Positions 34,503-43,829 of a DNA stretch of 64,000 nucleotides are shown here, one piece after another. Source of the stretch: Ostreococcus lucimarinus CCE9901. Lineage: Eukaryota; Chlorophyta; Mamiellophyceae; Mamiellales; Bathycoccaceae. Position numbers and translations under genes: made by a program. The stretch is from contig NC_009359.1 in the NCBI RefSeq assembly GCF_000092065.1, forward strand, positions 620,001 through 684,000, given 5' to 3'. The notes beneath the pieces are model-generated. The model saw only the letters and a list, made by a program, of their open reading frames with translations. It made no database searches and had not been told where the DNA came from. Each line of letters begins with the position of its first letter. Positions within the stretch are counted from its first letter, which is position 1.

Positions 34503-37223
34503 TTACTTTTCGGTGAGCTCGCGATAGCCTTTCCATGTCTTGGGCGCGATGAAGTCGTGCTTTTTCATCACCGCGAGTAAACTTTCGCTAGGGCCGTCGA
34601 GCGCTCGCTCGCCTTGCGCGGTGACGTACGTCCTCGTCGTGTGCAAGATTTCCTTCGCTTGAGACCATTCTCCGGCGACGTAATGACGTAAACCTCGCTT
34701 GAAATCTTGCAAAAAGTCCGCCGAAATACCCTCGCGCATTTTTAAAATATCTGGATGCTGCTTAAACTCGTCAGAGTATTCCATGAAGCTCAGCGTCTCT
34801 TCCTCAAACGTGCGATGTAAATTCACGTCGGCGGCGGGCGCCGCGATATTTTCTGGACGCACGTCAAAGGTGTAGAGCTCGACTGGATGCAGCGATCCCT
34901 TTACGGTGACGCAATCGATTTGCCTGCTTTCGTGTTGAACACTTGATGACAGCAAGGATGCGAATTGGCCGGTAAAGAGAAGCGGAACGCCGAATTGCTT
35001 CGTCGCTGCTTCGAGACGAGCGCTGATGTTGACATTCGGAGACAAGTACGAAGCATCCACCTTGTGCTCGCTCCCAATGGCGCCTTCGATCGCCCAACCC
35101 GCGTGAAGACCAAAACCCATCTTCACCTCGAAGTTCTTAATTCGCTCGTTCAGGGCCTCATTCCCGCGATACCGTTGTAACCGAGCGCTGCGCCGCAACG
35201 CTCCGATGATTGTGACGAATGAGGCGAGCGCGTTGTCGGCAATCATCTGAATCTTTCGACGTTTGTGTTCGTCTATATGCGCACAATTCGATATATCCGA
35301 TATATCCTCCGCAGAAATATCTTTAGGAAACTTCCACACCAATAAAAACGCATCGCCAATATTCTTATTCGCGCTCCCGCCGTGCACGTGTACTTCCACG
35401 TGCACAATCTTGGCGATCGTGTTCACAAACTCCATGATGTCCTCCTGTAACACCTCAGTCGTGTCCGTAAATTGCCGGATGTCACAAAACCCGAAAATAG
35501 CAACCATCTTTTTGCCAGGAATCATCGGATCAATCGCACCGCCGCGCTTCATGTTTTCAGCGATAATTTCGGAGCCCGCGTCACCGAATCCGACGGCGAG
35601 GAGAGAGCAAATGCGACAGATACTATTCTCTAGCAGTCGTGTCTCCATCTGATTATTTTCATCGCCACCGGTGATTTCAAATTGTGTCAGTGGATTCTCA
35701 CTCATCGCTTGAATCTTATTCACCATTCGGTCTAGTGGTCGGAGGACCAGAGCGTTGGTGTCTTTGCTGAACAGCACGGCGCCGATGGTGAGAATGAGGC
35801 ACACAAAAATTGTTCGCATGATGTTGAGCAAAGCCTGCAATTGACTCTCGCGCTGTCGATCGAAGAACGCGAAACTGAAACCACTAGGCACGTTTGCATC
35901 TGGTGTAGAAAACGTGGAGAATTCAAATTCGGTACAACGCAGTTTCTTATGCGCGTAACCGTCGAGTGCGAATGAGAGATTGCCATTGTTTGAGTAATCT
36001 GTGCCATTCACCACCAGTCGATACATTCCTTTAGTGCCGGCGTAGTATTGATTTAGCGACCGGTAAAATCCATCCGTTTCGTCGACGCTATTGATCAGGG
36101 TTTCATGCGCCATAGTGAGTCCGCCCTCTGCGAAATCCTGTCGCTCGCCGGCTGCGTACAAGCGGACATCAAACACTGGGAGCATGAAGAGCATGAGTAA
36201 AACGCCGATAATGACCCGTTTCGTCGTCAAATCGCCAAGCTTCTGCCCAACACGAGACTCAGACTGCTCAAAGTCCAACAAAGAATCTTCGTCTTCCTCT
36301 ACATACGCATTTACAGCGTTCTCGTCCATCCCTCCGACGACACTTTGCTTCACCAGACTATCGCGTTTGAGCTTGATCAAACTGTCGCGACGTTCGTTAC
36401 GCTCTCGATTGACTTCGTACGTTTTAAATATCTTCACCAATCGTATCAGGCGTATGATGCGAACGATGCGACCAGCTCGAGTTGCCGCGCGGGAAGCTCG
36501 ACCGGCTTTTGCAAATCCGGCGTCGGCGACGCCACTATCGCCGCCACCCGCGCCCGCCGTTCGAGTAGCTTCATCAAAGGTGGACCCATAAGAGTCGACA
36601 CCTTGACACGGATCCATACCAAGCGCTCGCATGAAAGCCGGAATGTCTGCGAGCAGACTTAACGTCGCCACAGAATCGAGCCAAAAGTAAAATCCTCCCG
36701 CATATTTTTCCAGGGCGAAGACGCTCAGCGCGAGTTCAATCGCGAAGCTCGCCAAGCACACCCACACCAGGACCAAAAACCCGAGATCTGCGTCTGCGTC
36801 GGTTGCGAACAAGCGCAAATCATCCCCGAAAAGGCTCCAAATCGTGATGTTTGCCATCCACATGGAGACGTGCCCGCTTTCGAGCGCCCCTCGAACGCGC
36901 CGCTTGAGCGCCTCGCCGCGCCAGCCCCTCTCGCCTTTCTCGAATTTGGTGCTCTTGCGGCCTTGCACAGTGGACGCGAAGCTCCTATCTCGCGCGGAGT
37001 CAAATATCCCGCTCGTTTTGCACGCATTTACTCCCTCACCACGCTCTTCATCCACGCTCTCACGTTCACCGCGCGATCGATATCTCGCATCGTTGGCGAT
37101 GTCCGCGTGGGCTTCCCCGAGCGTCGTCGAGTTTTGCACGAAGCACGACGCGCGGCGTCGCGCCTGCGTCTGCAAAGCCGCGCGCCTGGATGAATCGACT
37201 TTCTCTCCGTGTGCGTCAGCCAT
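34503..37223 (-). CDS. Voltage-sensor-domain/class III adenylyl cyclase fusion
   Basis: The 906-residue protein joins two modules. Residues about 118-268 form S1-S4: S2 has Phe160-x2-Glu163, S3 has Asp183, and S4 has basic residues at 249, 252, 255, 258, 261, 264 and 267, the textbook voltage-sensor pattern. A cytosolic linker, a fifth membrane segment (about 336-352), a 110-residue outside region and a sixth segment (about 468-487) follow. No pore loop or selectivity filter is seen. Residues about 573-760 are a class III cyclase: metal-binding Asp581 in FGFCDIRQFTD and Asp624 in NIGDAF, Lys620 at the adenine-specifying position, and Asn732/Arg736 in NISAR, which favour cAMP synthesis. A tetratricopeptide-like C-terminal region ends the protein. 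The fusion suggests membrane voltage directly controls cAMP; that is inference. Confidence 0.85.
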   Translation of the reverse strand: MADAHGEKVDSSRRAALQTQARRRASCFVQNSTTLGEAHADIANDARYRSRGERESVDEERGEGVNACKTSGIFDSARDRSFASTVQGRKSTKFEKGERGWRGEALKRRVRGALESGHVSMWMANITIWSLFGDDLRLFATDADADLGFLVLVWVCLASFAIELALSVFALEKYAGGFYFWLDSVATLSLLADIPAFMRALGMDPCQGVDSYGSTFDEATRTAGAGGGDSGVADAGFAKAGRASRAATRAGRIVRIIRLIRLVKIFKTYEVNRERNERRDSLIKLKRDSLVKQSVVGGMDENAVNAYVEEDEDSLLDFEQSESRVGQKLGDLTTKRVIIGVLLMLFMLPVFDVRLYAAGERQDFAEGGLTMAHETLINSVDETDGFYRSLNQYYAGTKGMYRLVVNGTDYSNNGNLSFALDGYAHKKLRCTEFEFSTFSTPDANVPSGFSFAFFDRQRESQLQALLNIMRTIFVCLILTIGAVLFSKDTNALVLRPLDRMVNKIQAMSENPLTQFEITGGDENNQMETRLLENSICRICSLLAVGFGDAGSEIIAENMKRGGAIDPMIPGKKMVAIFGFCDIRQFTDTTEVLQEDIMEFVNTIAKIVHVEVHVHGGSANKNIGDAFLLVWKFPKDISAEDISDISNCAHIDEHKRRKIQMIADNALASFVTIIGALRRSARLQRYRGNEALNERIKNFEVKMGFGLHAGWAIEGAIGSEHKVDASYLSPNVNISARLEAATKQFGVPLLFTGQFASLLSSSVQHESRQIDCVTVKGSLHPVELYTFDVRPENIAAPAADVNLHRTFEEETLSFMEYSDEFKQHPDILKMREGISADFLQDFKRGLRHYVAGEWSQAKEILHTTRTYVTAQGERALDGPSESLLAVMKKHDFIAPKTWKGYRELTEK

Positions 37224-37342
37224 CGCGCGACGCGCGCGCGAAGTGAGGCGCGCGAGCGTTTTTCTCTTCCGAAGAAATGGCGACTGTTCGTCTCCCCTTC
37301 TGCGGCGGTTCGATTGGGATTATATTACAACTGACGCGCGCG

Positions 37343-40300
37343 TCAGCGGGAGTCGGCGCAACACGCGAAACAAGCCATAGACGCCGCGCAACACGCTTTG
37401 TGATACGTGTGCGCGCACATAAAGGTGATGAGCTCGCCGTCGTTGGGGCACAGGAGGGAGTGACTACACGCGGGGCAGCGACGAAGATCCATCTTGATGC
37501 CCCAGTCGCCAAAATCTTCGATGGCGGGCGCGATTGGGTTCTCGTGAGGCACTTTCAGAGTAAATTGTGACACTCCGTCATCAGCATCGGTAGACGAGCG
37601 ACATACAAACGGTAATTGGTCCACGACACCGTCGATCTCCGCCGCGAGCGCGGCTTGGAGCTGTGGAAATCTTCCAAACTGCCGCATGGGTGGCCGCGAT
37701 AAGTGTGCGTCAAGTGGCTCGAGAAGCTTGGCAGCGCCACGGCGTAAGTCCAAATCCACAGAATTTTCGGAAGTCAAGAATGTGGTGACATTTGTGAAAA
37801 TACGACTGAGAGCTCTGGATATGGATTCGTTCGTGTTCATCGGTGATATCGCTTTCGACAACTTCTCCTCTTCTGAAGCCTTGGCAAGCGCTCGAATGAC
37901 TTCCGCCGCTCCAACTGCGGCGGAACCTACGCGCGAGACTAACATAAGATGCGATACGCCGTGCTCGAGAGCCGCAGATGTGTCAGCGCCGTCAAGCGAC
38001 TCTAAAGTCTGGAGAAGCGCCCGCCTAAGACATTCTGATACGATAGCCGACGCTTCTGCAACATCGGTTGATCGAAGCGATGCCACACATTCGGACTCCA
38101 AAGATTGACTCATATCAATCGCACCTCCTTCCGTCAACGCTGCAGTTACACTTGCCATTGTCATTGAGTCCGTCGAATGTTCCGCTGACGCGAGAGACGT
38201 TTGAGTCTCACGATTCTTTGGCGGCGTTTGCTTTTTCACCGCTGCGACGTCGAGCTTGAGTTCATCACACACTGCGTCAAGCTCTTTCTCAACGTTTTCT
38301 AACAGCGAACTCCATTGCAGTTTTATCTTAGCGGTGAGTGGTGCATCTTCGCCCTTTTCAAAGCGTGTCAGAAGTTCAATCGACTCGGCGCGTATATTGC
38401 GCCAACGCCGAAGCGAAGGCAGGAGAATCGACGCGTCGAGGCTCATTCGACACTCTTTAAGTTTCGTGACGGAGTCGACGATCGCGGCGACTCGTACATT
38501 CGTCATAAATCTGTACTGAATCCGAGCGTTTTGCTCGGGCAATGGAGTGTCAGTGGAGTCAAGTGTCGACGTCGTCTTAATGTCTTCGTAACAGCTCCAA
38601 TGCTCAAAATGCGCCCCTCGAATTGGGAGCAAACACTTCACGCTATCCATCGCCTTTTGCCACTCTTGAGCATCGAACGCGTCACACTCTTCCCATTCGA
38701 TGTCATTGTTTGGTAAATCAACCCCGTAATTCTTGGATTTTGTCGGCGAGACTACTTTCACGTTGCTTTGTAGTATGACTGCAGGCTCGTTTGATTCGAC
38801 ATCGTCCAGAATGAGCGCGTGTCGCTTCTTCACCTTTCCATTTGCCTTCGGCGCGAATTCTCCATCTACCTTGGATGTCTTGGAAACGCCACGAGGATTG
38901 TAAAAGAAGATGCCTCCTTCGGTTTCCGCCTTCGGGAACTCGTTCGAAGCTGGGGCAGCCAATTCGGACAATGGTCGATCAATCGTCGAACGATCTCTAC
39001 CGAGAGGTGGTTTTCCGAGATCGAAGTCCGGCGTCTTTGGTGCTTTCGGTGATGATACTTCTTCCTCGGTCACGAGCTCGCGCAGGTCAACTTCGGTGTC
39101 CTTCTTCGCCGGCGCCAACTTCGAGCCCACTTGTTCGCCCCATTGCACGAGAAACGCAAGCCTACTATTTACTCCGGCGGCGTCCGCTTCCGACGAATCC
39201 AACGCCTCTTTCGCCCTTCTGAATAAGCCGTCGTCGTACGAGTTTGTCTTGCGGCAAATGTCTAGGGCACGGATGAATGCACTTGCAGAGGATGTCTCGC
39301 TCACGACGTCATGCGCAAGCGCCTTGGCGTCGACGAATGATTCCAAACACCACACCGAATTCCCACTGTCTTCAGATGGCGTCAGGAAAAACGCTCGATG
39401 ATCAACTGTGCATGCATCGACGAAACCAGCGCTCAAACTTTCGCTCCCTGGCTCTTTTAGGGGATACCATCTAACGATTGCTGGAGTAGCGACGTCGATG
39501 ATGGCGACTGCGCGCTCCGTCGTCGACAACACGCAAGGTCCTAAACGATGCAAGAGGCCAAACTCTAGTTTCTTTGACGCGCGTTTCACCGCATCCGCGG
39601 ATTCACTCGATTGATCCCATCCTGGTACGCTGGAAGGCACTGGCACTTCGGGTTTGATGGTTGCCATGATTTCCACGTCGGCTCGCTCAGAGTCAACATT
39701 GTCCACTTTGGCAATCCACAGCTTACGCCCCGGTCGTGACACCACAGCATGCTCTACTACCCTCACACCTTCTAATTCTTCGTCCCATTCGTCTTCCTCT
39801 TCCACGGGATCGTCATCTTCTACGCTCAAACTTGCGTACCCGTGGAAGCAACTTCCGTACGATCCTTCGCGCTGCTTGCTACCTATATTCGACGTCGTTC
39901 CGCTATGCGCTCCCTGCACAATCACGAGTTGTGCGCTAGATTGTGCGCTTGTTATCACGTGACGACCGCTCGGTGACGCATCGAGCTGATGCACCGCACT
40001 ACTCACGTCTGTGTACGATGTCTTATTCACCGGCGCCGGTCTCGCGCCCGTGCGGCCACCGTCGCACCACTCCACGAACGCTGCGCACGACGTCACCGTC
40101 ACCACCCCTTGATCGCTTCCCGCATACAACACCCGCGAATCGCTCGACCACGACAGCGCCGTGACAGCTCGTCCTTCATGCGTGCTCGACAGAAACGCCA
40201 CCGTCGATCCCAGCGCGCTTCTCCGCGGCGCCTCCTCCCGCGTCAATCCATCGAGCTCAATCACCCTCACGTGTCCATCTGCGAACCCCAGCGCGCACAT

Positions 40301-40759
40301 TCGTCCGCATGGCGACGCTCTGATCGTCCGCACGCTCTGCGGCGCCGCGCGCGCGCCCACATTCCCCTGTCGTCTCGCGCTCGGCTCGACCAATTCCGGC
40401 GACACCACCGCGACGAATCTCGCGCGTCGTTCCACGCCTCCCGCGCCATCATCGCGCGCCCTCGATCGCGCGAACACGTACGCCGACCCAGTGTTCGCCC
40501 CCAAAATCACCAGCGCGCGCGTGGCATCGACGCACGTGAACCGAACGCGTTTAGAGCTCACGGCTCGCAAATCCGCGCTCGACGCCACGCAGCGCCATCG
40601 CGGCGCCATCGCGCCCGCATCGTCCCCCGAGCGCGTCGACGCGACGCTCGCATCGTCCGCGCGCGCGCGTTCGATCGCCGCCGCGTCTTCGTCCGGCATC
40701 GCGCCGCCGCGCGCGCGACTCTGCCGCGCTCCAATCGCCGCGCGTCGCGTTCGACGCAC
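37343..40759 (-). CDS. Large WD40 protein with C-terminal RING-like zinc finger (HPS5/TECPR2-like)
   Basis: The 1138-residue protein opens with a beta-propeller: RVRFTCVDATRALVILGANTGSAYVFAR, CALGFADGHVRVIELDG and EGRAVTALSWSSDSRVLYAGSDQGVVTV. This stretch resembles the N-termini of HPS5 and TECPR2, membrane-trafficking proteins. The centre is acidic and then helical. The last 45 residues hold a RING-type pattern, CPACSHSLLCPNDGELITFMC then AHTYHKACC and CFACC, as in Vps8/Vps41-type tethering subunits. A role in endosomal or lysosome-related trafficking is inferred. ATG 40699 (MPDEDAAAIE) is a possible shorter start. A TGTAA lies about 14 nt past the stop on this strand. Confidence 0.7.
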   Translation of the reverse strand: MRRTRRAAIGARQSRARGGAMPDEDAAAIERARADDASVASTRSGDDAGAMAPRWRCVASSADLRAVSSKRVRFTCVDATRALVILGANTGSAYVFARSRARDDGAGGVERRARFVAVVSPELVEPSARRQGNVGARAAPQSVRTIRASPCGRMCALGFADGHVRVIELDGLTREEAPRRSALGSTVAFLSSTHEGRAVTALSWSSDSRVLYAGSDQGVVTVTSCAAFVEWCDGGRTGARPAPVNKTSYTDVSSAVHQLDASPSGRHVITSAQSSAQLVIVQGAHSGTTSNIGSKQREGSYGSCFHGYASLSVEDDDPVEEEDEWDEELEGVRVVEHAVVSRPGRKLWIAKVDNVDSERADVEIMATIKPEVPVPSSVPGWDQSSESADAVKRASKKLEFGLLHRLGPCVLSTTERAVAIIDVATPAIVRWYPLKEPGSESLSAGFVDACTVDHRAFFLTPSEDSGNSVWCLESFVDAKALAHDVVSETSSASAFIRALDICRKTNSYDDGLFRRAKEALDSSEADAAGVNSRLAFLVQWGEQVGSKLAPAKKDTEVDLRELVTEEEVSSPKAPKTPDFDLGKPPLGRDRSTIDRPLSELAAPASNEFPKAETEGGIFFYNPRGVSKTSKVDGEFAPKANGKVKKRHALILDDVESNEPAVILQSNVKVVSPTKSKNYGVDLPNNDIEWEECDAFDAQEWQKAMDSVKCLLPIRGAHFEHWSCYEDIKTTSTLDSTDTPLPEQNARIQYRFMTNVRVAAIVDSVTKLKECRMSLDASILLPSLRRWRNIRAESIELLTRFEKGEDAPLTAKIKLQWSSLLENVEKELDAVCDELKLDVAAVKKQTPPKNRETQTSLASAEHSTDSMTMASVTAALTEGGAIDMSQSLESECVASLRSTDVAEASAIVSECLRRALLQTLESLDGADTSAALEHGVSHLMLVSRVGSAAVGAAEVIRALAKASEEEKLSKAISPMNTNESISRALSRIFTNVTTFLTSENSVDLDLRRGAAKLLEPLDAHLSRPPMRQFGRFPQLQAALAAEIDGVVDQLPFVCRSSTDADDGVSQFTLKVPHENPIAPAIEDFGDWGIKMDLRRCPACSHSLLCPNDGELITFMCAHTYHKACCAASMACFACCADSR

Positions 40760-40846
40760 TTCGCGGCGTCACACGCGCGCGCGCGTCTCGCGCCGCGCCG
40801 CGACGCGCATCGCGAGAGACTCGCGCGACGCCGCGCGCGCGCGACG

Positions 40847-41695
40847 ATGTCGACGCGCATCGCGCCGCGGTACGAGTTGTTTTTCAAAGATGTGAAGTGT
40901 CTCGAGACGGAACTGCGCGCGCTGCGTCGCCGAACGTCGTCGGCGACGACGCGCGTGAACGTGCCGAACAAGGATAAAAAAGACGATTTGATCGCGTGGA
41001 TCGACGCCGCGCGAACGCTGAGCGATGATGTCGATGTGGTGCCGCATTACTCGATGAAGAATCAGTACAGGAGGGACGCGAACCAAAGCGTCGAGGCGGT
41101 GAAGGCGTTCGCGGACGCGATGACGGCGCGGAACATCGATCGGTGCTTGTTGGTGAGTGGAAGTGGGAGTCGAAAGTGCGATAGCGTCGAGGTGCTGCGT
41201 CGGTTGGCGATGGATCGAGAGTGGAAAAGGCGGGCGTCGACTTTTCGATTCGACGTGGCGTATAATCCGCATTTTGACGAAGGAAGCGACGCGGCGGCGC
41301 GAGAGTTTGAACGGTTGGAGAAAAAAATGCGCGGAGGGCTCGTTCGTGGGGTTTGGTTTCAAATTGGAAGCGATGTGGAGAAGTTGGAGCGAGGTTTGGA
41401 GCGCGTCCGCGACTTGGCGCCGGATGCCGAAATTTACGGCTCGGTTTTTCTGCCTTCGAAGCAGCTTCTCGCGCGCATGAAATTCAGGCCGTGGGCTGGT
41501 GTTTTCTTGAGTGATGAATACTTGTCGAGCGTCGAACGCGCCGAAGAAATCACGATCGCTCAGATGGCGTGCCTGGTTCGGCATGGCGCGACGCCTTTCA
41601 TCGAGTCTCCGGTGACGAAAGACGAGGATTGGGCACAGTGTGAGCGCTTGCTGGCGGCGGCGGCGAAACGCGTCGACGAGAGCGGCAAACTTTAA
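40847..41695 (+). CDS. Methylenetetrahydrofolate reductase-like TIM-barrel protein
   Basis: The 282-residue protein looks like a compact FAD-linked barrel of the MTHFR superfamily. It has an early Glu-containing strand (YELFFKDVKCLETELRAL), VVPHYSMKNQYRRD, the strand RCLLVSGSGSRKCDSVEVLR, DVAYNPHFDEGSDAAAREFERLEKK, GVWFQIGSDVEKLERGLERV and SVFLPSKQLLARM. The cluster SGSGSRKCDSV followed by YNP matches the order of MTHFR cofactor-binding strands, but it is far shorter than eukaryotic MTHFR and has no regulatory domain. It could be a different folate or oxidoreductase enzyme; the assignment is tentative. It is divergent from the WD40 gene and converges on V-ATPase subunit H. A TGTAA is present at 41748-41752. 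Confidence 0.55.
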   Translation: MSTRIAPRYELFFKDVKCLETELRALRRRTSSATTRVNVPNKDKKDDLIAWIDAARTLSDDVDVVPHYSMKNQYRRDANQSVEAVKAFADAMTARNIDRCLLVSGSGSRKCDSVEVLRRLAMDREWKRRASTFRFDVAYNPHFDEGSDAAAREFERLEKKMRGGLVRGVWFQIGSDVEKLERGLERVRDLAPDAEIYGSVFLPSKQLLARMKFRPWAGVFLSDEYLSSVERAEEITIAQMACLVRHGATPFIESPVTKDEDWAQCERLLAAAAKRVDESGKL

Positions 41696-41790
41696 GTGAT
41701 GGCGCGGTAGTGGGGGGGGTCATTAATATTCATTCTTCTAAATCAGTTGTAATTTTATTCATCAAAGCAATTCGTTTTGTTCGTCGTCCG

Positions 41791-43338
41791 TCACTCGCTC
41801 GCCGCGCTAAGAGAGCGCCAACTAGCGACGAGCAGTTTTTGCACGCACTGTAGCGCAGATTTGCGAACTTCGTCGTCTTCGTGCGACATCAATCGCATGC
41901 TATGTTCTTTACCCCCTAAATCATTCGCGAGGAATCGCCCGGCTGGATAGTGAACGGCAAATTCTCCGATGTCGTTGCACGCCACGGCGAGCGTCTTCGG
42001 ATCCATCGCCTCGCTACCGTCGATGAGTTTGATCAGCACGCGCAATATTTGACAGTTGTTATCCGTCAACTTTGTCGCGCACTCTCGCCAGAACCCTTCA
42101 TCCTTGTGCGCCGCGCTCCACTCCAAACTTCCGCTCATGACTTCGTCTCTGTATCTCTCCCAGCTGCTCGCCTCTTTGCGTCGAGCGCGCAAATCTTCGT
42201 CCAACTCAGCGAGCGTCGAAGCGAGCTCTTCGTCTTCGAACCCGCGAAGGGACAAGTTGTGCACGAGCTTGCGAAGGGACTCGTCCACGGCGGTGAAATT
42301 ATCACCCACAGCGTCGCCATCGACGCCATGCCGGTCGGTGATGTTCTTCAACGCCAAGATACACGCGCGAATGACTTTTTCCTTCGTCGCGGCGCCCGCG
42401 CACGACATCAAAGCCTTCACGCTCGCCGCACCTCGAGCGCACATTTCCCTCCGTCCTTCGGCGGAGAAACTCATCAACCAAAAACATAACGCCACCTCGT
42501 ACATCGTTTGCACGCTAAACCGATCGCTCGCTCGTAAAATCGGCGTCAACCCGTCCACAATCCCCTCGTTCGTCGCTAACGCCCGCGCCTCGGGCATGTC
42601 CAACACCCCCGCGAGCGCGGACGCCACCGACGGCACGACGTCGTCTCCGCGCTCCTCCACGCGCTCTCTCGCTCGCAGCTCCTTCCCGCACCACGACACG
42701 ATCGTCCGCACCGCGTGCGCCACGCTCTCCGCCTTCGCCCCTCCCCCCCCGTTCCTCGGCCGTCGACCTATCATCATCCTCAGCGTTCGACTCGCCGTCT
42801 CCTTGATGAACCGCGAGTTCGCGTCCTCCGGTCTCGCGAGCGTCTTCGCCAGCACTCGATACGCGTCCGCCTCCGCCGCGCCTCCGATCGCCGCCATCGT
42901 CTCGTCCTCGCACGTCTCCGGATCGTAATTCACGAACGCATCGACGCCGAGCCACTCGTCCTCCGCGCGGTCGTCGTCGTCCCTCGCGCCGTTCGTCCGC
43001 GTCGCCGCCTCCACCAGCGCCAGCACGTGCTCCGTCGCCGCCGTCGCGCCGACGTTCGACAGCGTCCCCAGCAGCGTCTCGCACACCGCCCGTCCGTGGT
43101 GTCGCATCGTCGCTCGCATCGTTTTCCTCGCCTCCATCGCGCGTCGCCGTCGTCCCTCGTCGTCGTCGTCGTCGTCGTCGTCGTCCATCGCGTCCCGCGC
43201 GACGTCCGCGATCTTCATCAACCGCGCGACGTCCTCCTCGCGAAGCAACCGACCGCGGACGAACGCGTCCCAGCGCGGGGCGTCGCGGAGTCGCGCCGCG
43301 CGCGTCCGCGCGCGCTCGGTGTCGCTCGCGCGCGACAT
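41791..43338 (-). CDS. VHA-H: V-type H+-ATPase subunit H
   Basis: The protein of about 515 residues is the VMA13/ATP6V1H subunit, which links V1 to Vo and blocks ATP hydrolysis when V1 is released. Armadillo-like helices fill the body. The C-terminal half is the most family-like: WERYRDEVMSGSLEWSAAHKDEGFW, LRVLIKLIDGSEAMDPKTLAVACNDIGEF, then LGGKEHSMRLMSHEDDEVRKSALQCVQKLL. The N-terminal region carries an Asp run (nine Asp from CGTC-type repeats) unusual for the family. I use ATG 43338 (MSRASD); ATG 43359 is seven codons upstream and would lie only 17 bp from the next gene. Confidence 0.93.
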   Translation of the reverse strand: MSRASDTERARTRAARLRDAPRWDAFVRGRLLREEDVARLMKIADVARDAMDDDDDDDDDEGRRRRAMEARKTMRATMRHHGRAVCETLLGTLSNVGATAATEHVLALVEAATRTNGARDDDDRAEDEWLGVDAFVNYDPETCEDETMAAIGGAAEADAYRVLAKTLARPEDANSRFIKETASRTLRMMIGRRPRNGGGGAKAESVAHAVRTIVSWCGKELRARERVEERGDDVVPSVASALAGVLDMPEARALATNEGIVDGLTPILRASDRFSVQTMYEVALCFWLMSFSAEGRREMCARGAASVKALMSCAGAATKEKVIRACILALKNITDRHGVDGDAVGDNFTAVDESLRKLVHNLSLRGFEDEELASTLAELDEDLRARRKEASSWERYRDEVMSGSLEWSAAHKDEGFWRECATKLTDNNCQILRVLIKLIDGSEAMDPKTLAVACNDIGEFAVHYPAGRFLANDLGGKEHSMRLMSHEDDEVRKSALQCVQKLLVASWRSLSAASE

Positions 43339-43376
43339 GCGGAGCGCGCGCGTCGTCAAATCACGACGCGCTTTCG

Positions 43377-43799
43377 ATGCCGATGCCGACGCTCGCGACG
43401 CGCGCGACGACGCCGGCGCGCGTCGCGAACCGCCGAGACGCGCCGATCGCGCGCGCGTTCGGCGACGCTCGCTTTTGGCGGTCGGACGCGCAGAAGATGA
43501 ACGCGCTGCGGCACGAGCTCGAGACGCAGCGGGCGGAGACGCTGCGGTTGCATCGCGAGCGACGCATCGCGGACGACGCGCGCGCGGTCGCGGAGGAGCG
43601 ATGCGCGATGTACGAGACGCGGTGCGAGCGGCAAGAGCGAGAGATCTTCGCGCTCGAGCGACAGTTGGAGGAGAAGACGAACGGGGTGGAGACGGCGATG
43701 ATGGTGGCGCGTCGACAGATCAAGTGGCAAGAAGAGCGCTACGAGGCGCTGGCGAAAGAAGCGGAGGCGCTGCGGGAAGCGATCGCTGCGGGTAAGTAA
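43377..43799 (+). CDS. Small coiled-coil protein
   Basis: Not recognised. The 140-residue protein has a basic, Ala/Arg-rich first 35 residues (possibly organelle-targeting) and then an almost continuous coiled coil, from QKMNALRHELETQRAETLRL to ERYEALAKEAEALREAIAAG, with Leu/Met/Ala at heptad positions. The frame is the only one of six here with a sensible composition. It starts 17-38 bp from the V-ATPase subunit H start and ends 30 bp from the PPR-CBS stop, so it fills the whole gap. A structural or adaptor role is plausible. Confidence 0.6.
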   Translation: MPMPTLATRATTPARVANRRDAPIARAFGDARFWRSDAQKMNALRHELETQRAETLRLHRERRIADDARAVAEERCAMYETRCERQEREIFALERQLEEKTNGVETAMMVARRQIKWQEERYEALAKEAEALREAIAAGK

Positions 43800-43829
43800 A
43801 TTAAAAAATGTTGATCAAGCGCGCGGGAG

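Noticed and set aside
37300-37325. A GGTTCGATT stretch in a gap, like a tRNA B box
   Set aside because: The flanking bases cannot pair as a T-arm and no acceptor or anticodon arm is found around it.
43140-43190. The CGTC-type repeat as a CRISPR or satellite array
   Set aside because: It is a short in-frame triplet repeat coding Asp in V-ATPase subunit H; no spacers or other copies.
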